Source: Bathynomus jamesi (Eukaryota > Arthropoda > Malacostraca > Isopoda > Cirolanidae). From it: DNA of 64,000 nt. The stretch covers positions 186,001-250,000 of the forward strand of contig JAJOZX010002352.1 in the NCBI GenBank assembly GCA_023014485.1, written 5' to 3'. Both the position numbers and the translations under genes were made by a program. The notes under the pieces are model-generated. The model saw only the letters and a program-made list of their open reading frames with translations. It ran no database searches and was not told the DNA's origin. Shown here one piece after another: positions 24,529-36,657 of this stretch (positions within the stretch are counted from its first letter, which is position 1; each line of letters starts with the position of its first letter).

Positions 24529-25859
24529 ATGAGAATAAAAACCCACTCTAATAGACAGAGTTTATTTCCACGACAGTTTCGACGCCCACTGGCATCCTCC
24601 TCGGGTGGATACAGAAACACAAATGAAACAAAACAAGAGGGAAAAACAGTTCAGGGATCGACCGTTAAGAAATTCGCACCTAGGTTGGATTCCATTCTCT
24701 CGAGACAGGAGGGGCATTTTCATTAAGTACATTCGCACAAATTTTAAAACTATCTTCCTGTTCTAAACATACAGATTCTATTATTTTACATAATTATTAC
24801 ATTTATAATTAAATTTATTACATTTAATATTGCATAATTATTAATTACAGAAATTATAAATTTATTATTACATTGGTTATTACATTGTTGTTTATTATAC
24901 AGAAATTATAAACCGAAAAACGAATGAAAAAGGCGATTAGGAAATAATCCAGAGACCATTGAGAAATTCGCACCTAGGTTAGATATCGTTCTCCCGAAAC
25001 CAGAAGGGCATTTTATTACAGGGTCAGCTTATAACTACATTTCCACAAATTAAAAATATCTTCTACTTATAAGTTAGACCCTTTAATGAGATTCTTGGTC
25101 AATAAATCCCTTACGGAGTCGTGGGAACGTGTTCGAACCTAAGTGTGAATTTCTTAAATGTCTCTGGATTGGAATGTTTCCTTACTCGCTTTTAGTAAAT
25201 GTAATAATGGAAGTAATTAATGTGGAAATAAATATATGCAGTAATTATGTCAAACATTAGGATCTGTATGTATAGAACAAGAAGATATTTTTAATTTGTG
25301 GAAATGTAGTTATAAGCTGACCCTGTAATAAAATGCCCTTCTGGTTTCGGGAGAACGATATCTAACCTAGGTGCGAATTTCTCAATGGTCTCTGGATTAT
25401 TTCCTAATCGCCTTTTTTCATTCGTTTTTTCGGTTTATAATTTCTGTATAATAAACAACAATGTAATAACCAATGTAATAATAAATTTATAATTTCTGTA
25501 ATTAATAATTATGCAATATTAAATGTAATAAATTTAATTATAAATGTAATAATTATGTAAAAATAATAGAATCTGTATGTTTAGAACAGGAAGATAGTTT
25601 TAAAATTTGTGCGAATGTACTTAATGAAAATGCCCCTCCTGTCTCGAGAGAATGGAATCCAACCTAGGTGCGAATTTCTTAACGGTCGATCCCTGAACTG
25701 TTTTTCCCTCTTGTTTTGTTTCATTTGTGTTTCTGTATCCACCCGAGGAGGATGCCAGTGGGCGTCGAAACTGTCGTGGAAATAAACTCTGTCTATTAGA
25801 GTGGGTTTTTATTCTCATATTTTGACCTTCACGTAAAAAAGTGAAGTTTTTTGCATTTA
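24529..25859. mobile_element. Large foldback element family A (1.33 kb)
   Basis: Two long inverted arms, about 640 bp each (24533-25170 against 25180-25818), nearly identical: both contain CTAATAGACAGAGTTTATTT and TTCTCAATGGTCTCTGGATT words. The right arm continues into an asymmetric ~40-bp tail (TTTTGACCTTCACGT, then AAGTGAAG and TTGCATTTA). The 12-bp repeat TGACTGCATCTT flanks it exactly (24517-24528, 25860-25871). The duplicated 65-codon ORF in each arm (MRIKTHSNRQSLF...) is a consequence of the palindrome, not evidence for a protein. Each arm carries a hammerhead-like core (see findings). Confidence 0.93.
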
Positions 25860-26229
25860 TGACTGCATCTTGTTTTTACATTTACTATAGCACACGAAAA
25901 TATTTAATCTATATGTATTTTTAATATGGCGCTCAAAGATTTGATATAAACAAAATAATAACGCAAAGCGTAAAGTGTGTGATTACAACGAAATATATTT
26001 ATTCTCTCAAAAGGGTTGTTGTTCACTACAAATTCAAACAATGAAAAAAAATAAATACTATATATGAATATATATAATTCAGTTTTCAACAGCTTATAGG
26101 CTATAAGCCGCGATTATAATAGTATAATAAATCCATGGTAAATCCGACAATGGAAAATTTCTGTGGTGCCCCCCTTCCCTTGATGCCCTAAGCACGGGCT
26201 TATTTTGCTTAATGGTTAATCCGGCCCTG

Positions 26230-26239
<10 letters not shown>

Positions 26240-26263
<24 letters not shown>

Positions 26264-26594
26264 TTTTTTTTTTACACACCTAAGTTCACAAGTAGTGCTA
26301 ATAGTAAGCCACTTTTTTACTAATTTAGTCGGATTTTGTAAATAAGTCGGGTTTTCTTGTACGACCTACATTTTTTACGTTAGGTTAGGCGAGTTTAGTT
26401 TAGGTTAACTCGGGTTAACTTAACCAAACCCAACCTAAAACAAACCGCTGAGTGTGTAAAGGCTGAGGTAGCAAAAAAGGACGGCGTACTTGACTAAGTT
26501 TTTTACTTTAAATTTTAACGGGAGTAAAAATCTGAAAAATAATGATTATAAAAGAAACCTTTTCTCTAAACTTTCTTATGGAACCCGCACACCC
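26240..26594. other. Intergenic with TTAGG-like words
   Basis: GTTAGGTTAGGCGAGTTTAG and AACCCAACCTAAAAC form loose inverted TTAGG-related words at 26380-26445. No gene. Confidence 0.5.
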
Positions 26595-26890
26595 TATTTG
26601 GACCTTTTCCGTTCTATGGGCACCATTGAAATGAGAGAAATTAATATTTTTTAAACTTATTTTAACTTTTTGTTAATAATTATTACATTTTGAATAGGAG
26701 AAATTTAATTTATTTAATTTAACAGCTTTGAACATAAATAAAAACAAAAAATATTTGTCGTTTCTTCAAAAATTTTACGATTTATTATATTACATTATCA
26801 TTATTATTGGTCATACGTAACCTAACCTAGCTTAACCTGACCTAACCTAACCTCGTTGGTGCCCATAGAACAGAAAAGCCCCCCTGTTTT
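26595..26890. mobile_element. Foldback MITE
   Basis: The left end has CTTTTCCGTTCTATGGGCAC and the right end has its near complement (GTGCCCATAGAACAGAAAAG). The interior is AT-rich and contains AACCTAACCTAGC words. No target duplication was resolved. Confidence 0.65.
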
Positions 26891-26939
26891 AACACAAGCA
26901 GAAGTGATTAAATATTTGAAAATAAAAGAAAAAAGTATA

Positions 26940-27245
26940 CAGGGTAGCGCAAAAGTCGCGCATCATAGGAATTTTCAGTGTTGACTAATATATTATTTTT
27001 TTCTTTTAGGTAGGAGATGGCTGCGAAATTAACAATAGACGAGAGGGTGAGCTTGGTTTTAATGTATGGAATATCAGGTAAATTCTGTACCGATTCATCG
27101 ATTTGTAGTACCTGGTTATTCCATGCATTAAAACCAAGCTCTCCCTCTCGTCTATTGTTAATTTCCTAGCCATCCCCTACCTAAAACAAAAATAATATAA
27201 TCAACACTGAAAATTCATATGATGCGCGACTTTTGCGCCACCCTG
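26940..27245. mobile_element. Palindrome made of two mariner 5' ends
   Basis: Termini CAGGGTAGCGCAAAAGTCGC and the complement, with TA at 26938-26939 and 27246-27247. Each arm contains the start of a transposase gene: the plus-strand ATG at 27017 reads MAAKLTIDERVSLVLMYGIS, and the right arm is the inverted copy. The element is therefore a mariner 5' end joined head to head to itself, with no catalytic domain. It could move only in trans. Confidence 0.9.
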
Positions 27246-27328
27246 TATATACCATCTGTTCAACCTACTGGGTATAAAATGGTCTCGGACGAAAATTTAG
27301 ACATGTTCGATCAACTTGGGCATTTATG

Positions 27329-27330
<2 letters not shown>

Positions 27331-27389
<59 letters not shown>
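27331..27389. repeat. (TA)n microsatellite
   Basis: About 58 bp of (TA)n beside a SINE-like sequence. Confidence 0.97.
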
Positions 27390-27391
<2 letters not shown>

Positions 27392-27446
27392 GGGTTTTGA
27401 ACAGGTGCTCCAGGTTGACCTGTGTTCTATTCTGCAGTATTTCACT

Positions 27447-27705
27447 TCATTTGAGGGCATGACCGCGTCGAGAATCGAACCCGCGGTCGATGGATTCGTA
27501 GTCAGCGATGGTAACAACTACACATTCCTGGTGATAAGTGATTGGATGCAAAATAGTGTAACCAAATAAATAGATATACGAATATATAAGAATTTGAAAA
27601 CATACAGTGAGCTTTAAAACGCACAATACACAATTACGAACACAGTTAGGTAGACCAGCCATGAGTGGATCCTAGGGTCTTTGTTGGTCTGAAACATTAT
27701 AAGTC
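27447..27705 (-). mobile_element. tRNA-derived SINE-like element
   Basis: Minus-strand tRNA-like head: TCGCTGACTACGAATCCATC followed by CGCGGGTTCGATTCTCG (box B). It is close to the first unit of the SINE at 49365. The other part (ACAATACACAATTACGAACA, TAGACCAGCCATGAGTGGAT) recurs on the same strand at 56298-56392, so these segments are dispersed. The exact SINE boundary is uncertain. Confidence 0.55.
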
Positions 27706-28228
27706 ATAACACGCAAGCAAGGGCTGCGAAACCAAGAACCATAGTCGTGAAACTCAACAGGTACTTGGACTTTGATTTTGGCCATCTCCTCCTCCTTTGT
27801 GGGTGGGAGGCGCATTTTTCTGGTCATTCGCCCTTGGACCCTGCTTCCCGCGTGGAAATAAAAAATATCAAATATTCATTAGTCAACAATTAATTTGAAG
27901 TTTGCATAACGCCACGATCAAACTTGAAATTCATATTATTGAATGATTGGTATCGAGACATTGTTCAAAGAATAAAACCTTCAACAATAAATTAATTTAA
28001 GGAATTGTTTATTATTAATTTAAAGTTTGACGTCGTCTTCAATTTTGACGTGTCAAATTTAATATAACTTCATTTGACGGAAATTCACCTGAATTGAGAT
28101 TTATGTTTGGTTCATGTAGCGCACTTCCGTTGGAGCAAAGTGGCTTGTATGAAATTTAGAAGAAATATCTCCTGCAAAAAGTAGAAGCTTCATACCAAAC
28201 CAGCACAGGATTAAGAGATATTGTAAAT
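27706..28228. other. Unannotated AT-rich region
   Basis: Mixed sequence with no repeat copy in the window and no supported ORF. Confidence 0.5.
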
Positions 28229-28476
<248 letters not shown>

Positions 28477-28478
28477 TA

Positions 28479-29442
28479 AGCACACCGGACAAAAAATTAG
28501 TCACCCCTAATAGCACCGATAGTAGGAAGTTCAAGGTCACACAGAGGGCGCTGATGTAGCATTGGTAAGTGACAAGTAGTGGTGACGTAGCACACAGGAT
28601 CAGATCTGTTTCGTGAGGTGGTGAAGAACAAAGTGTGTGTTGGATATAGTCTGCAAAATGGGTCGTGAGGCAGACGTTACTCAGTGGCAAAAAGGAGCCA
28701 TCGTGTTTGGCAGAGCCCACGGACACAAAATGTCTGAAGTAGCCCAATTTGTTGGTGTGTCAACGCGTACTGTCCAGCGAGTTTACAAAGAGTGGTGTAG
28801 TTCGTAATCAACTGACAATCGACGGCGTAACTGTGGCCGGAAAACAATTCTCGACAATAGGGGCCGCCGCCATGTTTCTCGTCTAGTAACTGCAAATCGT
28901 TTTCAAACCAGAGAACAATTGCTCCAAGAAACCAATGAGGTTCTCCAGCGACCAATTTCCGAACGGACATTGCGACGAGAACTGCATGCGATGGACATCT
29001 GGAGCAGGGTACCACGGAAGAGACCGCTGTTAACAGCAAGTCACAAATTGGCACGTTATAAATGGGCTCAGAGGCACAAAAACTGGACTGCGGCAGATTG
29101 GAAACGTGTAATTTGGTCCGATGAGTCCCGTTTTTGTTTGTTCTCCAATGAGGGGAGGCGACGAGTACATCGCAGGTCCAATGAAGCCTTTAATCCTGAG
29201 TGCGTCGAAGGTGTTGTTCAGGCTGGAAACAGAAAGTGAAGCGCAGGAATAGACACCCACGGACTCTGGCGGAACTTCGGGACCGGCTGATGAACGAGTG
29301 GCAGCAAATCGATGTTCAGTACATGCACAACCTCGTAGAGTCTCTGCCTCGCCGGATTCGTGCGGTTATGAAGGCCAGAGGCGCCGTCACACGTTATTAG
29401 GTACATTCTGAGAGGGGTGACTAATTTTTTGTCCGGTGTGCT
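28479..29442 (+). mobile_element. Tc1-like transposon with internal deletion
   Basis: A perfect 30-bp inverted terminus (AGCACACCGGACAAAAAATT, then AGTCACCCCT) on both ends, with TA on both sides. The 964-bp element retains both ends of the transposase gene but has lost the centre, so it is non-autonomous. Confidence 0.93.
28658..29400 (+). pseudogene. Tc1-like transposase, stop plus deletion
   Basis: The ATG at 28658 gives MGREADVTQWQKGAIVFGRA and a paired-type HTH (MSEVAQFVGVSTRTVQRVYK), then a stop near 28807. The frame resumes as RTLRRELHAMDIWSRVPRKR and reaches the first catalytic aspartate in VIWSDESRFCLFSNEGR. After VEGVVQAG (about 29220) it jumps by deletion to the C-terminal tail (RHPRTLAELRDRLMNEWQQI ... 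MKARGAVTRY, stop at 29400). The HDNAPxH and SPDLNPIE blocks with the other two catalytic residues are missing. Confidence 0.92.
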
Positions 29443-29455
29443 TATATATATATAT

Positions 29456-29858
<403 letters not shown>

Positions 29859-29912
29859 TCCTATACAAAGCGTCGTTCTTTACGTTAATTATACTGCGTG
29901 TTTGAAGTTATA

Positions 29913-29954
<42 letters not shown>

Positions 29955-29956
<2 letters not shown>

Positions 29957-30285
29957 GATTGAACTCAGAATGGTCCCCCTGAGGTTTTTTCATGATACAC
30001 ACAGACCGTGCATGGAACAAGGAACTTTTCTGAGAAAATTAAAACCACTATAGTCCGAATAAATAATGGTAAATGGCAAACACTATAGTTTTTTCTTTTT
30101 GATGATGATAGCATGACGTGGGCAACGGGTCACTCGCAAAGAGTGACCCGTTGCCACGTCGGGCTAACATCATCAAAAAGAAAAAACTATAGTGTTTGTC
30201 ATTTACCATTACTTATTCGGACTACGGTGGATTTAATTTTCCCAGAAGAGTTCCTTGTTCCATGTACTCTCTGTGTGTATCATAC
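29955..30285. mobile_element. Foldback element family D (copy 2)
   Basis: The head ATTGAACTCAGAATGGTCCC is followed by long inverted arms (GACCGTGCATGGAACAAGGA, AAACTATAGTTTTTTC). The centre is a GC-rich hairpin with GCAACGGGTCACTCGC and its complement (30124-30158). Confidence 0.85.
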
Positions 30286-30303
30286 ACACACACGCTGAAT
30301 ATG

Positions 30304-30556
30304 AAGAATCCATCGGCCCCGGGTTCGAGACCCGACGGCAGCCGGCGCTCAGCAAAACCTAGCTGTTCATCCTTCCACACACTAAAGGAAGTGGTTGGTA
30401 GATAAATGGGTATCCTAGGTGGCCTAGTGGTTACGACGCTGGGCTGCTGATGGGGCGTGGTTCGGATTCCACGTTAAACTGTAGGTCTAAGGTGGAGTGA
30501 AAAGCTTGACCTTCGTCAGAATGAACAATTCGGGCGGAAGCTAACCAAAGGTTATA
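30304..30556 (+). mobile_element. Bipartite tRNA-derived SINE (copy 2, 5'-truncated)
   Basis: Starts inside the first tRNA unit (AGAATCCATCGGCCCCGGGT, TCGAGACCCG). The second unit (GGCCTAGTGGTTACGACGCT ... GGTTCGGATTCC) and the tail (AAGCTTGACCTTCGTCAGAA, GGAAGCTAACCAAAGG) are complete. Matches 49365-49614; this copy keeps a spacer between the units that is partly deleted there. Confidence 0.88.
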
Positions 30557-30560
30557 TATA

Positions 30561-31538
30561 TTAGAGCGGTTCAAATAAATGAAAATTAAAAATTCAAGCA
30601 AGTATGTACTTTTTTTTTATTAGACTTAAGAACATAAAAAACTGAGACGAATTTGAGTGGAATCCGAGAGTATTTACTTGGTGCTCAAGCATTAGAATAT
30701 GTACAGCGGGTGAATTGGATAAATAACATTTAGATAACCAATGAATTCGCACAATATAACGTTCAGTGATGGCACAAATGCATTGATATCACCTTAATAT
30801 CATACATGAAATCTAGTCGCCTGAACATTTACCGGTGGCTAATGTCGACTTATTCTGGTCAGGAAATTAGTGCCGGTGCTTTTCCACTACGTGTAAGCGG
30901 AACTGCTTTTGAGTCTCGGCTTTGGTGATGGTTGCATTGAAATTCTTTATCATGGACACGCCCCTTTCAGCACTGTCTTTGATAACATTGAATCTTTACA
31001 TGGATAGGAGGGATCGTCTATCATCTTCGTGATTTTTCCACTCATCAGGAGATGTCATAAGAACCCTCGGCTGATCTTGAAAGTATCAAATAACTTGAAT
31101 GACGCTGAATCGACAAAGTCTGAGAGATCCATCCTCTCTACTGAAATGTTTCCTTTGTATTTTCTCCGCTCCTTCTTTAGTGTTCCTCTCTCTAATAAAT
31201 TTGCTGCCTCAACCATTTTCATCTTTGTTTTCCGACAAGGTTTCAAACGAAACAAAGCCAAACCAGGAGGAGATTGTAGACACCAGTCGACCAGGGAAGT
31301 ACTCCGGGAGTGACGTTAGGCAGGAGACAGGGAATGCTGGAACTCCGTTTCTCCTGTCATACGACAAATCAGCAATCTAGGAGTAATCGAACATGAGCTT
31401 GAGCACCCACTAAAAGTTTTGCTACCACGTAGAAATTTGCCATGAAGGTTTTTGTAAACAAGTAGAATTAAAAAATTCACATGCTGAGTGACTTACTTGC
31501 AATATAATTTTTCACCAGTATTACATGAACCGCCCTAA
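30561..31538 (-). mobile_element. TIR element, TTAGGGCGGTTC family, with coding relic
   Basis: The left end TTAGAGCGGTTCAAATAA and the complement of the right end TTAGGGCGGTTCATGTAA are inverted termini of a 978-bp element. (TA)n lies on both sides. The interior encodes a decayed minus-strand protein (30846-31261). I cannot name the superfamily. Confidence 0.72.
30846..31261 (-). pseudogene. Decayed ORF of an uncharacterised arthropod family
   Basis: The minus-strand frames read RMDLSDFVDSASFKLFDTFK, then after a frameshift SPDEWKNHEDDRRSLLSM, a stop, FNVIKDSAERGVSMIKNFNA and TITKAETQKQFRLHVVEKHR, another stop, then FPDQNKS. From memory, the order F.D.AS..LF..LKI / W / VV.D.AERGV.LI..FN / TK.E.QKQF.L.VV..HR occurs in uncharacterised arthropod proteins that look transposon-linked. 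I know no assigned function. Two in-frame stops and at least one frameshift make this copy dead. Confidence 0.55.
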
Positions 31539-31544
31539 TATATA

Positions 31545-31563
31545 TATATAATATATTAATATA

Positions 31564-31603
<40 letters not shown>
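31545..31603. repeat. (TA)n microsatellite
   Basis: Interrupted (TA)n right of the TIR element. Confidence 0.95.
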
Positions 31604-31604
<1 letters not shown>

Positions 31605-32040
31605 CTGAAGATGAGAGACAAGATGAGATTTATTTTAGGAGTGTCAGATTAATTATCAGGGTCTCGTTTCGTATTGGTTTATTGTATCGGTGAGTCGAAA
31701 AGGCGCTTCGCTTCAGAGGAGCCGTTCGTACATGCAGTGATCGAGTGTGATCGAAAGCTGATTAAAAGGCCAAACACGAGACCAAAATCGTATAAATGCT
31801 CTCGTTAAATGGATTCGATTGAATTCGAAGATTGGATTCAACGGAGATAAGCCGAGATAACGCGGATGGAGAAATGTTTCGTGAACTTTTTACAAAGTGT
31901 GTGCGTTTGTTGCTTCTGGGAATATCGCTGAAAAGAAAGACATGCCAAATTAAACGCAAAACTTGTCCAGTGAACAATAAATTGGCAAAATAAGAAAGTC
32001 GAATACACACAACGGCACATTCTTCGTGTGCAGGGTAAAA

Positions 32041-32042
<2 letters not shown>
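31604..32042. other. Unannotated region
   Basis: No repeat copy elsewhere in the window and no supported ORF. Confidence 0.5.

Positions 32043-32090
<48 letters not shown>
32043..32090. repeat. (CA)n microsatellite
   Basis: About 48 bp of (CA)n. Confidence 0.97.
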
Positions 32091-32093
<3 letters not shown>

Positions 32094-32490
32094 GCGCATC
32101 TCCGCATAAGTGACGTATCAACTTTGTGTAAAACCGTATATCTAAATAAATAATTAACCAAACCTAAATTTAACCTAACTTAACAGTGAGTTTGGAATTT
32201 TTATAAAGATGTTGGAAATTCTTTTGTCGAATGAGTACCCTCAGGTGGTGGTAGTATTTTCATCAAACTTCGATGTTTGATGAAATACTTTTCGTGGAAC
32301 TGATTCCTTGAAAATATTTAATAAAGGTGGGGTGGCGCCATCTGTTGGAGTAAATATCAATTGAATTCCTTCTCAGTTTATTTTCATTAACAGAGTGTAA
32401 TTACATACATATCAATTTTGTTAATAAAAAAACCATACCAATAACACCTTAAGTTTTAGGATTATAGACATTAGAAATAAATTTATCGTA

Positions 32491-32572
32491 CCTCAGTGGG
32501 ATTTGAACCGATGCCACTAAATATTTGAATTTTGCGAGCCGCCACGCTACTCTCGGCCATGAGACGTTAAGA
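32491..32572 (-). repeat. tRNA-like sequence, likely SINE head or tRNA pseudogene
   Basis: Minus strand: CATGGCCGAGAGTAGCGTGG (box A-like) and ATCGGTTCAAATCCCACTGA (box B) spaced as in a class II tRNA with a long variable arm. Acceptor pairing is poor. The sequences on either side (32091-32490 and 32573-32640) hold nothing I recognise. Confidence 0.5.
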
Positions 32573-32671
32573 TTTATTGAGAGAATTTTGTATACATACC
32601 CTTTCTCATTGGCCTCAATATGCATATTTTAATGCGTATACTGTTATATATATATATATATATATATATGA

Positions 32672-32775
32672 ATAAAACCACGAAGGGAAAAGAAACACAA
32701 AGTGCTGCTCAAGCGCTTTCGTCTAATGACATCCTCAGGAACACTGAAGTAAAAGGAGAGTTGCAGCATATATAT
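32672..32775 (-). repeat. Foldback family C arm with hammerhead-like core
   Basis: Minus strand: CTGAGGATGTCATTAGAC followed by GAAAGCGCTTGAGC and ACTTTGTGTTTCTTTTCCCT, then CGTGGTTTTATTC. The segment after GAAAGCGC is clearly related to family B (CTTTGTGTTTCCTTTTCCC). (TA)n flanks both sides. Only one arm is present. Confidence 0.7.
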
Positions 32776-32859
32776 ATAGTAAGTATAGAAATAAAAATTG
32801 TGGGAGGAGCAAATACATTTGTATAATGAAAGGCGAATCATCAAGAGTCCATCATGAGT

Positions 32860-33213
32860 CACTGTTCATGATTTTAAATAGAAATTAATCATCAGGATTG
32901 TTTTGATGACTGACCGTTTATAATCTCCATGAAAATTCTAGTCTCGGTGAATCTTCGTGCCATAAAACTCAAAAGGGCCTAAAGGTTGTCTTCTGTTAAG
33001 TCATTAAATAGTGAGGTACTCGCCAATCTAGCCTAACTATCCTAACCAACCTCATCAGGACTAATCTTTTTTCCGATAGTGAAAATTTTTCTAGATTTTT
33101 TTTGTTAATGTTTTATTGTTCCGAGGTACCAAAAGTGTTACCATACAAAAATAAATTACTCCACTACACCTGTGAATTATCACACACTCAAATTCACTCT
33201 TATGCCCAGTTGC

Positions 33214-33216
<3 letters not shown>
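32860..33216. other. Unannotated region
   Basis: No feature recognised. Confidence 0.5.
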
Positions 33217-33252
<36 letters not shown>

Positions 33253-33266
33253 ATCACACCAGTTGC

Positions 33267-33305
<39 letters not shown>
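33217..33305. repeat. Two (CA)n blocks in a duplicated unit
   Basis: The word CCAGTTGCCTACACAC precedes each (CA)n block (about 33206 and 33258), a tandem duplication of a ~52-bp unit. (AAT)n follows at 33304-33370. Confidence 0.95.
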
Positions 33306-33307
<2 letters not shown>

Positions 33308-33370
33308 AATAATAATTAATAATAAATAATAATAATGTTACTAATAATAATAACTAATAATAATAATATC

Positions 33371-34036
33371 TTGTATATAATATTTAATAAGAAATGTGGA
33401 TTAAATTATTATTAGAAATAATAATTAAAAACATTATTTCTGAAATAACGAATGAACTGATACAAATCTAATAGGATACTAGTTTGTTACTTATACGGTC
33501 TTTGATCAGATTCTTATCTCCTTTGACGATAGGATGCAAGGGAGTCGTAGATACTGGGAATGGGAAGGAAGGGAATGAAAATTCATAATAAAGAGCGAAT
33601 GCGAAGTTGGAATTGGAAGGGAACGAAGAAAAACGTGGAATAAAATTCGATGTAAGAATCGAGCTACTTCGTAGAACGCGTTCGAGACAAAAACCTAATT
33701 ATTCCTTCGATATCAAAAGAGAAGAGAGAGAGAGGATGTAACTTCAAAGAATCCCCGTATCGAATTTAATTATGAGTGCTTCAACGCCTTACACGATCTC
33801 TGACGGCGGGACTTTATACCGAAGGTGAGGAGTTCTTCTTTGAAGGAGGAAAGCGGGAGAGTTGTATTTAATGAGTGAAAATGCTGTCGGTGTCAGCGCT
33901 ACCACGAAAACGCGCCCTTATATACATGTTGTGGAAATTATATATATATATATATATATTCTGTATTCAGCTCGTTCAAAATTAATTATTTCTTTGTTAA
34001 TATCTTTATCATGAAGTCTCTTTGCGCTCTGCACAG

Positions 34037-34039
<3 letters not shown>
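33371..34039. other. Unannotated region
   Basis: Purine-rich sequence around 33530-33740 (GGGAATGGGAAGGAAGGGAA). No gene recognised. Confidence 0.5.

Positions 34040-34108
<69 letters not shown>
34040..34108. repeat. (TA)n microsatellite
   Basis: About 68 bp of (TA)n. Confidence 0.97.
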
Positions 34109-34111
<3 letters not shown>

Positions 34112-34130
34112 CTCCAATGTTCTGTATATA

Positions 34131-36580
<2,450 letters not shown>

Positions 36581-36587
36581 CGGAGAG

Positions 36588-36635
<48 letters not shown>

Positions 36636-36657
36636 AGAAGAGGAGAGAGAGAGAGAG
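36581..36657. repeat. (GA)n between two LINE copies
   Basis: (GA)n with a few AGAAGAG interruptions, separating the 5' end of copy B from the 3' end of copy C. Confidence 0.97.

Larger units (their letters stand above)
24047..26229 (-). mobile_element. hAT element, interrupted by a foldback
   Basis: Termini CAGGGCCGGATTAAG (left) and TTAATCCGGCCCTG (right) are inverted repeats of hAT type (CAGGG). They are flanked by ACACACAC on both sides (24039-24046, 26230-26237), compatible with an 8-bp duplication inside (AC)n. The minus strand holds a transposase C-terminus (24234-24522). A 1.33-kb foldback (24529-25859) later inserted into that gene. Confidence 0.85.

Noticed and set aside
24529..24726. 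Two identical 65-aa ORFs (MRIKTHSNRQSLF) on opposite strands
   Set aside because: They are the two arms of a palindrome; identity follows from the inverted repeat and no domain is present.
26380..26445. Interstitial telomere-like TTAGG tract
   Set aside because: Only a few irregular TTAGG-like words, no array; such words are common in arthropod DNA.
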